A stretch of DNA of 64,000 nt from Nonomuraea sediminis (GCF_018531495.1 NZ_JAHDTI010000006.1:1-64000); one strand, 5' to 3'; positions 41,003 through 50,449 are shown, numbered from the stretch's first letter. Numbers and translations: made by a program. The notes: generated from the letters alone by a model not told the origin.

Positions 41003-44000
41003 CGGCCTGCAGGCCGACCAGGTCGTCGGGCAGCGCGTCCGGCACGTCGGCGTCGAAGCGGGCCAGCGCCCGCACGCGCGTCGCGACCAGGGCGACGGCG
41101 GCGATCGCCACCGCGAACAGCAGGTACATCAGGGCGATCCCGCGCCCTGGTCCGGTGCCGATGAGCGCGCCCACGGTGCCGGCCAGCGGCCCGCCGCGGG
41201 CCACCAGCGGCTCGAACACGGCGCCGCCGTACGGGGCGATGAGGCCGAAGCCGATCGGCAGGGTGGACCAGGCGATGAGCGTGTTGAGCGCGATCACCCG
41301 GCCGTGGAAGCGCTGCGGGACCTTGACCTGGATGATGGTGGCGTAGATGCCGTTGACCATGGTCAGCCCGAACGACATGGCGAACGCGCCGATCCCGATC
41401 ACCAACAGGTCCGGGCGCAGGCCGGTCACCAGGCACGCCCCCGCGAGCGCCAGCGTCGACAGCAGCACGCCCCGCATCCGCCGGTTGCGCGGCCCGCCCC
41501 AGGCGGTGAGCAGCAGCCCGGCGAGGAAGACGCCGAGGCCGCCCGCGAAGGCGACCCTGCCGACGTCCTGGAGGCTGCCGAAGCCCAGCACCAGCGGCGT
41601 GAGCAGCAGGAACAGCGGGGACAGGAACACGTTCAGCACGGCGAAGAAGACCAGCATCGCGCGGAAGCCGCCGCTGCCCCAGGTGTAGCGCCAGCCGCCG
41701 ACCATCTCCGCCACCAGCGTCTCCCTGCGCCGCCAGGCCATCGCCCGGGGGAAGCGCACCAGCAGCACGGTCAGCACGGCCACGGTGTAGGAGACCACGT
41801 CGATGACCAGGATGCCCTCCAGGCCGATCAGGGCCATCAGCCCGACCGCCACCAGCGGGACCACCAGCTGCGAGGTGCCCGTGATCATCTGGACGACGCC
41901 GTTGGCGTGCCCGAGGTAGCGTTTGGGCACCAGCTGCGGGATGGCCGAGCCGTAGGCCAGGCGCTGGAAGGTGAGCGCCACCGACAGCACGACCAGCAGC
42001 GGGTAGATGTGCCACAGCTGCAGGTTGCCCGTCCACAGCAGCAGGCCGAGCGCCAACTGCGTGGCGCCGGCGGCCGCGTCGCCCGCCAGCATCACCCGGC
42101 GGCGGTCGAACCTGTCGACGATCGCGCCGGCCAGCGGGGCGACGAGCATGCCGGGCAGCAGCGCGAGCACCGAGAACAGGGCGAAGCGCACCAGCGAGCC
42201 GGTGGTGGTGTAGATCCAGATCGGGATCGCGAACTCGGTGAGCGCCGAGCCGATGATCGACACGAGCTGGCCCGCGGCGACCGCGGAGAAGCGCCGCATG
42301 CTCGGCTCGGGACCGCTCGTGCGCGGCTCCCCTCGGGAGACGTCGTGCAGCCACCACGTGGACTGGTCCAGGCTCTCTTGCGCGGCGACGGCCGGATGGG
42401 CGCGGGTGACGATCTCCGCCAGCTCGTCCGCCCGGTACTTCAGGTAGAAGTGACCGGCCTCGTCCAGCACGACGAGCGCGGTCGTCGAGGCGACACAGTG
42501 CCATTCGCGGAAGCGCTCCTGGTAGAACTCGGTGGCCGGATCGCGCTCACCGGCGACGGCGATGACCGGCGCGCGCAGCCGCTCGGCGCCCTCCTCGAAC
42601 AGGCGGGTGAAGTACTCCTCGGCCTCCTTGGTGCCCCGGCGCCGGTTCTCGACGACCAGCTGGAGCTCCTCCTCGCCGAGCTCGTCCACGTCGAGCCCGG
42701 CCGCGCGCAGCGAGTTGGCCCAGTGCCGGTCGCCCTGGAGCCGCTCCATGGCCTCGGTGAGGCGGCGCAGCCCGCGCTTCGGCCGCGCGAAGGGGAAGAT
42801 GCCGCCCAGGTAGACGGCCTCCACCTCGCGGCCTGCCGCTTCGAGGCGCCGGGCGACCTCCACCGAGAGCATCACGCCGAGCCCGCAGTGGCCGTAGAGG
42901 ACCAGCGGGCCCGGCACGCCGGCCAGGATCTCGGCGACGCACCGCTCCGCGATCTCGCCGACGGGCGCGGCCCGCTCGGGCAGGCCGAGCTCGTGTCCCG
43001 GCACGCTCACCGCGTACAGGGCCGTGTCCGCGGGCATGGCGTCCGCCAGCGGCTGGTAGATCGCGGCGCTGCCGCCGCCGTACGGCACGCAGACCACGCT
43101 GGCCCGGACGGGACGATCAGGTGTGAGCCGGTGGACCAGCTGCCGCGGGCCGTCGTCGGCAGTGCCCGCGAGCAGCGCGAGCCCGCGGAGGGTGGGGTTC
43201 TTGAACAGGTCCAGGATGCTGACCGGTCGCGGCAGCCGCTTGCGGAGCCTGGCGACCACCTGGGCGGCCAGCAGCGAGTGGCCGCCCAGGTCGAAGAAGT
43301 CGTCCAGCGCGCCGACCCGGCTCACGCCGAGCACACCGGCCCAGACCTCGGCGATCGCCGCCTCGATCGGTCCTTCTGGCTCGACGTAGCCGGCGGCCTG
43401 GTCGGGGCGTTCCTCGTCAGGCTCGGGGAGCCTGCCCCTGTCGACCTTGCCGTGCGACTTCAGCGGCAGCTCGTCGAGCCAGACGTAGCGGACCGGGATC
43501 ATGTAGTCGGGCAGGGTCTGCCCGAGCCGTGCCCGCAGCTCGCTGACGCTCAGGCGCTCGCCCACCAGGTAGCCGACGAGCCTGTCGCCGCGCAGCTCGA
43601 CGACGGCCTGGCCGACCTCGGGCAGGGCCGACAGCGCGGCCTCGATCTCGCCCAGCTCGACGCGGTATCCGCGCACCTTGACCTGCAGGTCGCGGCGGCC
43701 GAGGAAGGACAGCTCGCCGTCCGGCAGCCACCGTCCCAGGTCGCCGGTGCGGTAGAAGCGCTCGCCGTCGACGAGCAGGAACTTCTCCGCTGTCAGGTCG
43801 GGCCTGCCCAAGTACTCCCTGGCCAGCCGGTCGCCGCCGAGGTAGATCTCGCCCACGGCGCCGATCGGGGCAGGCCGTAGACGCGGGTCGAGGACGAGGA
43901 CGCGCGCGCCCGGCAGCGGCCGGCCGATGGGCAGCGCGGGCTCGGTCTCCTGCCCGGTCACGTGGTGGGTGGTGATGCCCACGGTCGCCTCGGTGGGGCC

Positions 44001-46196
44001 GTAGTGGTTGACCACCGTGGTGTGCTCGGCCAGCTCGACGGCCCAGCTGGAGCGGGAGGCCTCGCCGCCCAGGATGAGCAGCTTGCGGGGCAGCACCTCG
44101 GCCGGGTCGGCGCCGCTCAGCAGCGAGGCCAGGTGGGAGGGGGTCATCTTCATGTAGTCGGCCTCGGGCAGTTCCTCGGCCGTGGCCTGCGGGTCGACCA
44201 GGCGCAGGGTGCCGCCGGTCAGCATCGACAGGTAGAAGACGGTGATGCCGAAGTCGAAGGAGAGCGACTGCATCAGCGTGAAGCGCGAGCCGGGCTCGAC
44301 GGCGAACCTCTCGCGGACCCCCGCGAGGTAGTTGAGTACCTGCCGGTGCTGGACGGCCACGCCCTTGGGCCTGCCCGTGGTGCCCGAGGTGTAGATCACG
44401 TAGGCGAGGTGTCCGGGCGTGACGCCGGGGTCGTCGAGGCCGGCCTCCGGCGCGTCCACCTCGACGCAGCCGGGCCACAGCTCGGGCGTGCTCACCACGG
44501 CCGCGGCGCCGGAGTCGGTGAGCATGTAGGTCAGCCTCTCGTGGGGCTGCTTGGGGTCGAGCGGGACGTAGGCGCCGCCCGCCATGAGCACGCCGAGCAG
44601 GGCGACCGCGACGTCGACGGACTGCTCGAGCAGCACCCCGACCGCCACGTCCGGCCCGACGCCGCGGGCGCGCAGGGCCGCCGCGAGCCGCCCCGCGCGG
44701 GTGTCCAGCTCGGCGTAGGTCAGCTCGTCGTCGCCGCAGGCCACGGCGACCGTGTCGGGGGTGCGGGTGGCCTGCTGGGTGAGGATCTCGTGGAGCAGCC
44801 GCGCGTCGAGGGGGGCGGGCTCCGGGCTCCTGCCGAAGGAGTCGATCAGCTCGAGCTCGCCCGGCGCGAGCAGGTCCAGCTCGGAGAGCCTGGCCTCGGG
44901 ATCGGCGGCGATCGACCTCAGCAGCGTGCCGAACCTGGCGACCAGGCGGTGCGCGGTGTCGTCGTGGAACAGCTCGGTGCTGTAGGTGAGCCAGCCCGTC
45001 AGCCCGTCACCGGTCTCGAACAGGTACATCGCCAGATCGGTGCGGCTGGTCGCCGCGGGGGCCGCCAGGTGGGTCACCCGCCCGTCCCCGCCGTCCGCGT
45101 AGTTCTGCAGCGCGAACACGGCCTGCGTCAGCGGCGTCCTGCTCACGTCGCGCGGCACGTTCAGGTGCCCGACCAGCCGTTCGAAGGGCAGCTCCTGATA
45201 GGCGTAGGCGTCGAGCGCCGCCTCGCGGGTCCTGGCCAGGAACTCGGTGAAGGTGGGGTCGCCCGACAGGTCGGCGCGCATCACCAGCGTGTTGACGAAC
45301 ATGCCGACCACGCCGTCCAGCTCGGGCAGCCCGCGCCCGGCGACCGGCGTGCCGACCGCGAAGTCCTCCTGCCCGCTGAGCCTGCCGAGCAGCACCTGGA
45401 AGGCGGCCAGCAGCGTCATGTACAGCGTGCCGTCCAGCCGCGACAGCGCCGCCACGGTTCCGGCGTCGACCCGCACGGCGACGCCGTGCCCGCCCTCACC
45501 CCGTACGGCCGGCCGCGGCACGTCCGTGGGCAGGTCGAGCGGCGGCAACCCGGCCAGCCGCGCGCTCCAGTAGTCGAGCTCCCTGCCGTAGTCCCTGCCG
45601 GACTCCCAGATCGCGTAGTCGCCGAACCCGATGGGCAGCGGCTCCAGGCTCAGGCCGTCGTGCAGCGCGAGCAGGTCGCGCAGCAGGATGTCGCAGGACC
45701 AGCCGTCGGCCACGATGTGGTGGGCGGCGAGCAGCAGCACCTGGTCGCCGGGGCCGAGCCGGACCAGCAGCGCCCGCAGCAGCGGCCCGCCCGCCAGGTC
45801 GAAGGGCGTCGCCAGTTCCTCGGCCACCAGCCGCATCGCCGCGTCCAGGTCGCCCGCCTCGGCCACCCGCAGCCGATGGCCGTCGCCGAAGGCGAGCTCG
45901 GGACGGCCGTCGTCGGTGGTGGGGAAGCGCATCCGCAGCGCCTCGTGCCTGGCGACCAGCGCCGACAGCGCGCCGGACAGGGCGTCCTCGTCGATCGTGC
46001 CGCTCAGCCGTACCGTGACGGGCACCGTGTAGGCGGTCGAGCCCGGCGCGTACTCCTCCAGGAACCACAGCCGTTCCTGGGCGTGCGACAGCGGCGGGTG
46101 GACGCCTTCGCCGCGCGGCTCGATCGTGCGGCCGCCGCGGCCGCGCAGCCGCCGGGCCAGCAGGGCGCGCTTGGCCTCGCTCAGCGTCTCAGTCAT
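40932..46196 (-). CDS. NRPS C-A-T-TE fused to an MFS exporter
   Basis: 1754 aa. C domain about 33-445 with HHIVADG at 159-165; A domain about 465-925 with YTSGTTGRPKG; carrier Ser974 (DLGGHSLL); thioesterase about 1030-1270; then a 12-helix MFS permease from about 1300 with motif A GAIVDRFDRRRV, most like EntS-type exporters. The A pocket reads D-F-T-K-I-G-H-V-G by eye, close to published aspartate codes. In the TE the nucleophile position is Cys1104 (YGHCGLG) instead of Ser, with Asp near 1219 and His1249. It is presumably the last synthetase, releasing the product at the membrane next to its exporter. It is the last gene of the minus operon, overlapping E2 by 8 nt. Confidence 0.95.
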   Translation of the reverse strand: MTETLSEAKRALLARRLRGRGGRTIEPRGEGVHPPLSHAQERLWFLEEYAPGSTAYTVPVTVRLSGTIDEDALSGALSALVARHEALRMRFPTTDDGRPELAFGDGHRLRVAEAGDLDAAMRLVAEELATPFDLAGGPLLRALLVRLGPGDQVLLLAAHHIVADGWSCDILLRDLLALHDGLSLEPLPIGFGDYAIWESGRDYGRELDYWSARLAGLPPLDLPTDVPRPAVRGEGGHGVAVRVDAGTVAALSRLDGTLYMTLLAAFQVLLGRLSGQEDFAVGTPVAGRGLPELDGVVGMFVNTLVMRADLSGDPTFTEFLARTREAALDAYAYQELPFERLVGHLNVPRDVSRTPLTQAVFALQNYADGGDGRVTHLAAPAATSRTDLAMYLFETGDGLTGWLTYSTELFHDDTAHRLVARFGTLLRSIAADPEARLSELDLLAPGELELIDSFGRSPEPAPLDARLLHEILTQQATRTPDTVAVACGDDELTYAELDTRAGRLAAALRARGVGPDVAVGVLLEQSVDVAVALLGVLMAGGAYVPLDPKQPHERLTYMLTDSGAAAVVSTPELWPGCVEVDAPEAGLDDPGVTPGHLAYVIYTSGTTGRPKGVAVQHRQVLNYLAGVRERFAVEPGSRFTLMQSLSFDFGITVFYLSMLTGGTLRLVDPQATAEELPEADYMKMTPSHLASLLSGADPAEVLPRKLLILGGEASRSSWAVELAEHTTVVNHYGPTEATVGITTHHVTGQETEPALPIGRPLPGARVLVLDPRLRPAPIGAVGEIYLGGDRLAREYLGRPDLTAEKFLLVDGERFYRTGDLGRWLPDGELSFLGRRDLQVKVRGYRVELGEIEAALSALPEVGQAVVELRGDRLVGYLVGERLSVSELRARLGQTLPDYMIPVRYVWLDELPLKSHGKVDRGRLPEPDEERPDQAAGYVEPEGPIEAAIAEVWAGVLGVSRVGALDDFFDLGGHSLLAAQVVARLRKRLPRPVSILDLFKNPTLRGLALLAGTADDGPRQLVHRLTPDRPVRASVVCVPYGGGSAAIYQPLADAMPADTALYAVSVPGHELGLPERAAPVGEIAERCVAEILAGVPGPLVLYGHCGLGVMLSVEVARRLEAAGREVEAVYLGGIFPFARPKRGLRRLTEAMERLQGDRHWANSLRAAGLDVDELGEEELQLVVENRRRGTKEAEEYFTRLFEEGAERLRAPVIAVAGERDPATEFYQERFREWHCVASTTALVVLDEAGHFYLKYRADELAEIVTRAHPAVAAQESLDQSTWWLHDVSRGEPRTSGPEPSMRRFSAVAAGQLVSIIGSALTEFAIPIWIYTTTGSLVRFALFSVLALLPGMLVAPLAGAIVDRFDRRRVMLAGDAAAGATQLALGLLLWTGNLQLWHIYPLLVVLSVALTFQRLAYGSAIPQLVPKRYLGHANGVVQMITGTSQLVVPLVAVGLMALIGLEGILVIDVVSYTVAVLTVLLVRFPRAMAWRRRETLVAEMVGGWRYTWGSGGFRAMLVFFAVLNVFLSPLFLLLTPLVLGFGSLQDVGRVAFAGGLGVFLAGLLLTAWGGPRNRRMRGVLLSTLALAGACLVTGLRPDLLVIGIGAFAMSFGLTMVNGIYATIIQVKVPQRFHGRVIALNTLIAWSTLPIGFGLIAPYGGAVFEPLVARGGPLAGTVGALIGTGPGRGIALMYLLFAVAIAAVALVATRVRALARFDADVPDALPDDLVGLQAVSARATSAAARQDRPRPAARSVR

Positions 46197-47214
46197 GGTG
46201 GGACTCCACCTCGATCTTGAGCGCGCCCAGGAACAGGGCGGCGTCCCTGCCGTTGATCAGCCGGTGGTCGTAGGCCAGGCCCACGTCGGCGGTGCCGTCG
46301 GGCCGTGGCGCGGGCAGGGCCAGTGCGCAGGCCTGCCCGGGGAAGACGAACGGGATGGCCAGCACCACGTCCTGCTCGGTGTGCAGGGTGAGGGTGATGT
46401 TGGCGCCGGACAGCTCGGCGTCCTCGAAGCCGCCGCGGGCGGCCTTGACGCGGTAGCGCATGAGCATTGTGGCCAGCTCCTTGGGCCCCAGGCTGCCGGC
46501 GTCGTGGACGACGGGGACGTAGAGCCCGTCGCCGAGGTCGAAGGTGACGCCGACGTGCGGCTTGTCCGACAGCCGTGCCACGTCGCCGTCGAGCGTGGCG
46601 AAGAACAGCGGATGGCCCGCGTGGAGCGCGGCCAGGGCGCCGACGAAGATCTCGGCCAGGCCGACGGGCCTGCGTACCCGCTCGGTCAGCTGCGCGGCCA
46701 GGGCCAGGGCGGGGCGCAGGTCGAAGCGCACCACGGTGTAGGCGGCGGGGATGGTGTCGTGCGACAGCGTCACGGCGCGCCCGACCGCGCGCTGCACCCT
46801 GGTGAGGGGTACGGCGTCGCCCTTCAGCCCCTCCACGTCCGCCCGGCGGACGATCCTGAGGCCGAGCGCGGCGACCTGCTCGGCGGTGACGCCCAGCTCG
46901 GCCATCGCGGCGCGGGCGGGCTCGGTGATCACCAGCCCGTCCTCCGCCGGCGCACGTTCCACGGTGGCCGAAGAGGTCGCGGGTTCGCCGCCGATGCGGG
47001 CCAGCACGGTGCCTGGGGCGCACCACGTGCCCGCGGGTACGGCGTGCGCGAGGTGCCCGTCGCTGTCGGCCTCCAGCTCGGAGGCCGCCTTGGAGGACTC
47101 CACCACCGCGACGGGCTCGCCCGCGCGGACCGGTTTGCCGTCGGCCACGAGCCATTCGACGAGCAGGTACTCGGTGTCGTTGGGGTTCAGCTTGGGCAGG
47201 ACGAGGTCACCCAC
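46189..47214 (-). CDS. 2-oxoacid dehydrogenase E2-like dihydrolipoyl acyltransferase
   Basis: 341 aa. One N-terminal lipoyl domain has the lipoylated Lys42 (VESSKAASEL). A short peripheral-subunit-binding-like segment follows (about 95-130), then the catalytic acyltransferase domain ending in YDHRLINGRDAALFL with the active His317. E2 moves an acyl group from lipoamide to CoA. In this operon the acceptor could be a carrier protein instead (inference). It is shorter than housekeeping E2 proteins. It overlaps both neighbours by 8 nt. Confidence 0.92.
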   Translation of the reverse strand: MGDLVLPKLNPNDTEYLLVEWLVADGKPVRAGEPVAVVESSKAASELEADSDGHLAHAVPAGTWCAPGTVLARIGGEPATSSATVERAPAEDGLVITEPARAAMAELGVTAEQVAALGLRIVRRADVEGLKGDAVPLTRVQRAVGRAVTLSHDTIPAAYTVVRFDLRPALALAAQLTERVRRPVGLAEIFVGALAALHAGHPLFFATLDGDVARLSDKPHVGVTFDLGDGLYVPVVHDAGSLGPKELATMLMRYRVKAARGGFEDAELSGANITLTLHTEQDVVLAIPFVFPGQACALALPAPRPDGTADVGLAYDHRLINGRDAALFLGALKIEVESHHD

Positions 47215-48181
47215 GCACGGCCTCCACCACGGCTTGTCGGATCATGGACTCTCCCAGCAGGACCTCGCGCTCGAGGTGCGCGGCGGCGGGAATCGCGCCG
47301 TCGCGCGAATGGACCAGGCTCACTGGACGCCTGAGCGTGCGCCACAGGCGCTGGTGCAGCGCGTGGGCCACCTCGCTGCCCCAGGTGCCGCCCGGCGCGC
47401 TCTCCTCGGCCACCACGACCGTGTCGCCGAGGTGCGGGAGGAGGGCGTCGACGTCGAGCGGGTACAGCCGCGACGGGACCAGCAGGCGGCAGGAGATCTC
47501 CTCCTCCAGCAGCAGCGCCCGCATGGCCTCGATCGCCCGGTGCGCCACGCCGCCCGGCGCGATCAGCACGCAGTCGGGCCGGTCGTCCAGGTCGACGCGG
47601 GCCAGGCCGTCCTCGACGGCGACGGTGAACAGCGGATCGGTCTCCCCCATCCGGCGGGTGTAGAGGATCTTGTCCTCGAAGAAGACCGCGGGCTCGCCGC
47701 GCTCCAGCATCTGCGTCAGCACCGCCGCGTTGTCGTGGAAGGGTGACATCTCGTACAGCGACAGGCCGGGCATGCCGACGAAGTGCTTCTGCAGGCTCTG
47801 GCTGTGCGTGGGGCCGTAGCCGCGCCCGCCTCCCGTGGGGCAGCGGACGATCATGCGCAGCGGCAGGCGCCGGCCGTACATGGAGACGGACTTGGCGGCG
47901 AAGTTGCACAGCTGGTCGAAGGCGAGGGCGATGAAGTCGCCGAACATGACCTCGACGATCGCGGTGTCGCCCGCCAGGGCCAGGCCGCCAGCGACGCCGG
48001 TGATGGCGGCCTCGCTGATCGGGGTGGTCAGCACCCGGCCGGGGAAGCGCGTGGACAGGCCCTTGGTGGCCTTGAAGGCGCCGCCGTAGGGGTCGGCGAC
48101 GTCCTCGCCGATCAGGTAGGCCCGCGGGTCGCGTTCGAGCAGGCCGTGCAGGGCCAGGTTGAGGTTCTCGACTACGCGCAT
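47207..48181 (-). CDS. 2-oxoacid dehydrogenase E1 beta subunit
   Basis: 324 aa. Sequence features of the E1-beta pyrimidine and C-terminal domains are visible: YLIGEDVADPYGGAFKATKG, TTPISEAAITGVAGGLALAG and the C-terminal VVVAEESAPGGTWGSEVAHA. Together with the alpha subunit encoded upstream it forms a thiamine-diphosphate decarboxylase or aldehyde-transferase. Start at the ATG at 48181, overlapping the alpha stop by 10 nt. It most resembles acetoin/pyruvate dehydrogenase subunits by eye. No E3 gene accompanies it. Confidence 0.92.
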   Translation of the reverse strand: MRVVENLNLALHGLLERDPRAYLIGEDVADPYGGAFKATKGLSTRFPGRVLTTPISEAAITGVAGGLALAGDTAIVEVMFGDFIALAFDQLCNFAAKSVSMYGRRLPLRMIVRCPTGGGRGYGPTHSQSLQKHFVGMPGLSLYEMSPFHDNAAVLTQMLERGEPAVFFEDKILYTRRMGETDPLFTVAVEDGLARVDLDDRPDCVLIAPGGVAHRAIEAMRALLLEEEISCRLLVPSRLYPLDVDALLPHLGDTVVVAEESAPGGTWGSEVAHALHQRLWRTLRRPVSLVHSRDGAIPAAAHLEREVLLGESMIRQAVVEAVRG

Positions 48182-49038
48182 GGCCGGGCGGAGACCTCCT
48201 CGACGACGGCGCGGATCGTGTCGCGGGCGCGCCGGTCCAGCCGCTGGAAGCGGGCGGGCGTGGCTGCGGCGTGCTGGGCGTACCAGTCGTTCTTCCTGAT
48301 CAGCTCGAGGTCCTCGGCGGGGCGGGTGTCGTCGCCCTTGCTGTGCGGGCCGAGCCGGTCGGTGAGGAACTCCACCACGGCGGGGCCGCCGTCCCTGACG
48401 CCCGCCAGCACGGGCGCCAGGCCGGCGCGGATCTCGCCGAGGTCGCGCGAGGTGACCAGGTGGCGCGCGACGCCGAAGGCGGCGGCGCGGCCGGCGATGG
48501 TGCCCGCCATGTGCCGGTCGAGGGGCGTGGACTGGGCGATGCCGTTGTTCTCCACCACGACGAGCAGCGGCAGCGACCACAGCGCGGCCACGTTGAGCGT
48601 CTCGTAGACGGCGCCCTCACCCCACGTGCCGTCGCCGATGTAGGCGCAGGCCAGCTTGCCGGGTTCGGCCTGCTTGAGGTGGAGCGCGACGCCGGCCGCG
48701 ACGGGCAGGCTCTCGCCCTGCACGCCGGTCGACAGGTAGCGCTCACGGTGGAGGTGCTGGCTGCCGCCCGCGCCGCCGCACACGCCGCCCTGCCTGCCCA
48801 TGATCTCGGCGAGCAGGCCGTGGCAGTCGCGGTACCTGGCCAGGTAGTGGCCGTGGCCGCGGTGGTTGCTGAAGACGAAGTCGGCCTCGTCGAGCAGGGG
48901 CGTGAGCGCGACCGGCACGTACTCCTGGCCCAGGCAGGTGTGCGTGGTGCCGTTGAGCTGTCCCTGGTCGAACAGCTCGAGCAGGGACAGCTCGAAGTGC
49001 CGGATGAGCAGGAGCAGCTCGAGGTCGGCGTCAGTCAC
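48172..49038 (-). CDS. 2-oxoacid dehydrogenase E1 alpha subunit
   Basis: 288 aa. The thiamine-diphosphate motif runs from GDG at 135-137 (YIGDGTWGEGAVYETLNVAA) to NN at 164-165. The E1-alpha SNHRGHGHYLARYRD and GGAGGSQHL segments are present. It partners the beta subunit encoded downstream. It overlaps the C-T didomain gene by 8 nt, which shows that the complex is dedicated to this locus rather than a neighbouring housekeeping unit. Confidence 0.93.
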   Translation of the reverse strand: MTDADLELLLLIRHFELSLLELFDQGQLNGTTHTCLGQEYVPVALTPLLDEADFVFSNHRGHGHYLARYRDCHGLLAEIMGRQGGVCGGAGGSQHLHRERYLSTGVQGESLPVAAGVALHLKQAEPGKLACAYIGDGTWGEGAVYETLNVAALWSLPLLVVVENNGIAQSTPLDRHMAGTIAGRAAAFGVARHLVTSRDLGEIRAGLAPVLAGVRDGGPAVVEFLTDRLGPHSKGDDTRPAEDLELIRKNDWYAQHAAATPARFQRLDRRARDTIRAVVEEVSARPCA

Positions 49039-50449
49039 GGGAGATCGTCCCCATGAGCCCGGCGATGGTGGGGTTGTCGAAGAAGGCGTCGAGCTCGACG
49101 GTGACGCCCAGGCGGCGTTCCATCCTGGCGATGATCTGGGTGATGGTCAGCGAGTGACCGCCCAGGTCGAAGATGTCGTCGTCGTCATGGATCGGGGCGA
49201 CGCCGAGCACCTCCTGCCAGATCTGCCGGACGCCCTCGGTCAGCTCGGCGTCCGCGACACCGGTCACGGGCCCGGCCGCCGCCGGCTCGGGGATTCGCGC
49301 CTCGGCGAACGCGAGCAGGTCGCCCAGCCGCCGCGCGGGGCCGGCGGTCACCGCCGCCAGCAGGTCGCCCAGTTCGGCGGCCAGCCGGGCGCCGTCGACC
49401 TCGGGCAGGTGGCGCAGGCTGATCCCGAGCCCGCCCGCACCGTCCACGCACTGCAGGTGGATCGCGCCGCGCACGCCGTGGTTGAACACCGTCCAGTCCA
49501 CCTCGGCCTCGACGCCCGCGAACGCCGCCTCCGGCCCCCGGCGGGCGCGGTAGCTGACCGACACGGGCGCCAGCGCCGCGTGCGGCCGCAGATTCGGTAC
49601 GGCTGCCGCCAGCGGAACCGACCGGTGCCGGTAGAGCTCCCGCAACCGCAGGCGCAGCCCCGCGGCGAAGTCCGCGAACGACTCATCGGGCCGCGGCGCG
49701 GACCCGATGGGCAGCTCGTTGACGAACACCCCGATGCGGTCCTCGTCCCCGGATGTGCGGGTGGACAGGTCGACGGCCGTGACCACGTCGGCGTTCCCCT
49801 GGCTCGCCAGCAGCGCGTGGAGCGCGGCGACCAGCGTCTCGAATCTGGTCAGGCCCGGCACGTCCGGGTCGGCGGTCAGTCGCGCCTCCAGTGCCTCGCC
49901 CGCGCCCCGGGCGTTCAGCGGGCTGCCGTGCACGACGGTCTGGCCCGGCTCCCGCCAGTGCTCGGCCCAGAACGCCGTGGCCTCGGGCAGCCGTTCCGCC
50001 ACGTCCTCGGTGGCGGCGTCAGGGAGCGGCAGGGGCGGCTCCCCGTCGTAGAAGGCCGCCAGGTCCCGGACCAGCACGTCCTTGGAGTGGCCGTCGAAGA
50101 CCAGGTGGTGGGCCACGAAGGCGAGCGTGTGGCGGCCGGGCGCGTGCCGGTGGAGGGTGAACCTGGCCAGCGGCCCCGCCTCCAGGTCGAAGGGGGTCAG
50201 CAGGTCCGGCTCGCCGCCCTCCACCAGCTCGACCGGGACGTCCTTGCCCGCTCTGAGCTCCTGGCCCTCGTGGACCACGCAGCCAAGCACGGGGTGCCGC
50301 TCGACGAGGGCGGCGCAGGCCTTCAGCAGCGCGCCGGCGTCGAGTGCCCCGGTGAACTCGACGATCAGCGGCACGTGATAGGCGGGCCCCGCGCCGACCA
50401 ACTGTTCCGTCACCCACATGCCCCGCTGGGCGAAGGAGACCTTGCTCAT
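49031..50449 (-). CDS. NRPS condensation-carrier (C-T) didomain protein
   Basis: 472 aa. The C domain holds HHLVFDG at 114-120; the carrier domain near 400-470 has Ser433 in DLGGHSLTI. There is no adenylation domain, so its carrier must be loaded in trans, most simply by the AMP ligase encoded just upstream (4-nt overlap) or with the acyl unit from E1/E2. An N-terminal SFAQRGMWVTEQL motif matches C-domain motif C1. Confidence 0.9.
   Translation of the reverse strand: MSKVSFAQRGMWVTEQLVGAGPAYHVPLIVEFTGALDAGALLKACAALVERHPVLGCVVHEGQELRAGKDVPVELVEGGEPDLLTPFDLEAGPLARFTLHRHAPGRHTLAFVAHHLVFDGHSKDVLVRDLAAFYDGEPPLPLPDAATEDVAERLPEATAFWAEHWREPGQTVVHGSPLNARGAGEALEARLTADPDVPGLTRFETLVAALHALLASQGNADVVTAVDLSTRTSGDEDRIGVFVNELPIGSAPRPDESFADFAAGLRLRLRELYRHRSVPLAAAVPNLRPHAALAPVSVSYRARRGPEAAFAGVEAEVDWTVFNHGVRGAIHLQCVDGAGGLGISLRHLPEVDGARLAAELGDLLAAVTAGPARRLGDLLAFAEARIPEPAAAGPVTGVADAELTEGVRQIWQEVLGVAPIHDDDDIFDLGGHSLTITQIIARMERRLGVTVELDAFFDNPTIAGLMGTISRD

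Noticed and set aside
46189..49038. E1/E2 genes as an ordinary housekeeping pyruvate or branched-chain dehydrogenase operon
   Set aside because: They are overlapped on both sides by NRPS genes and lack E3, so a dedicated role is more likely; not fully excluded.
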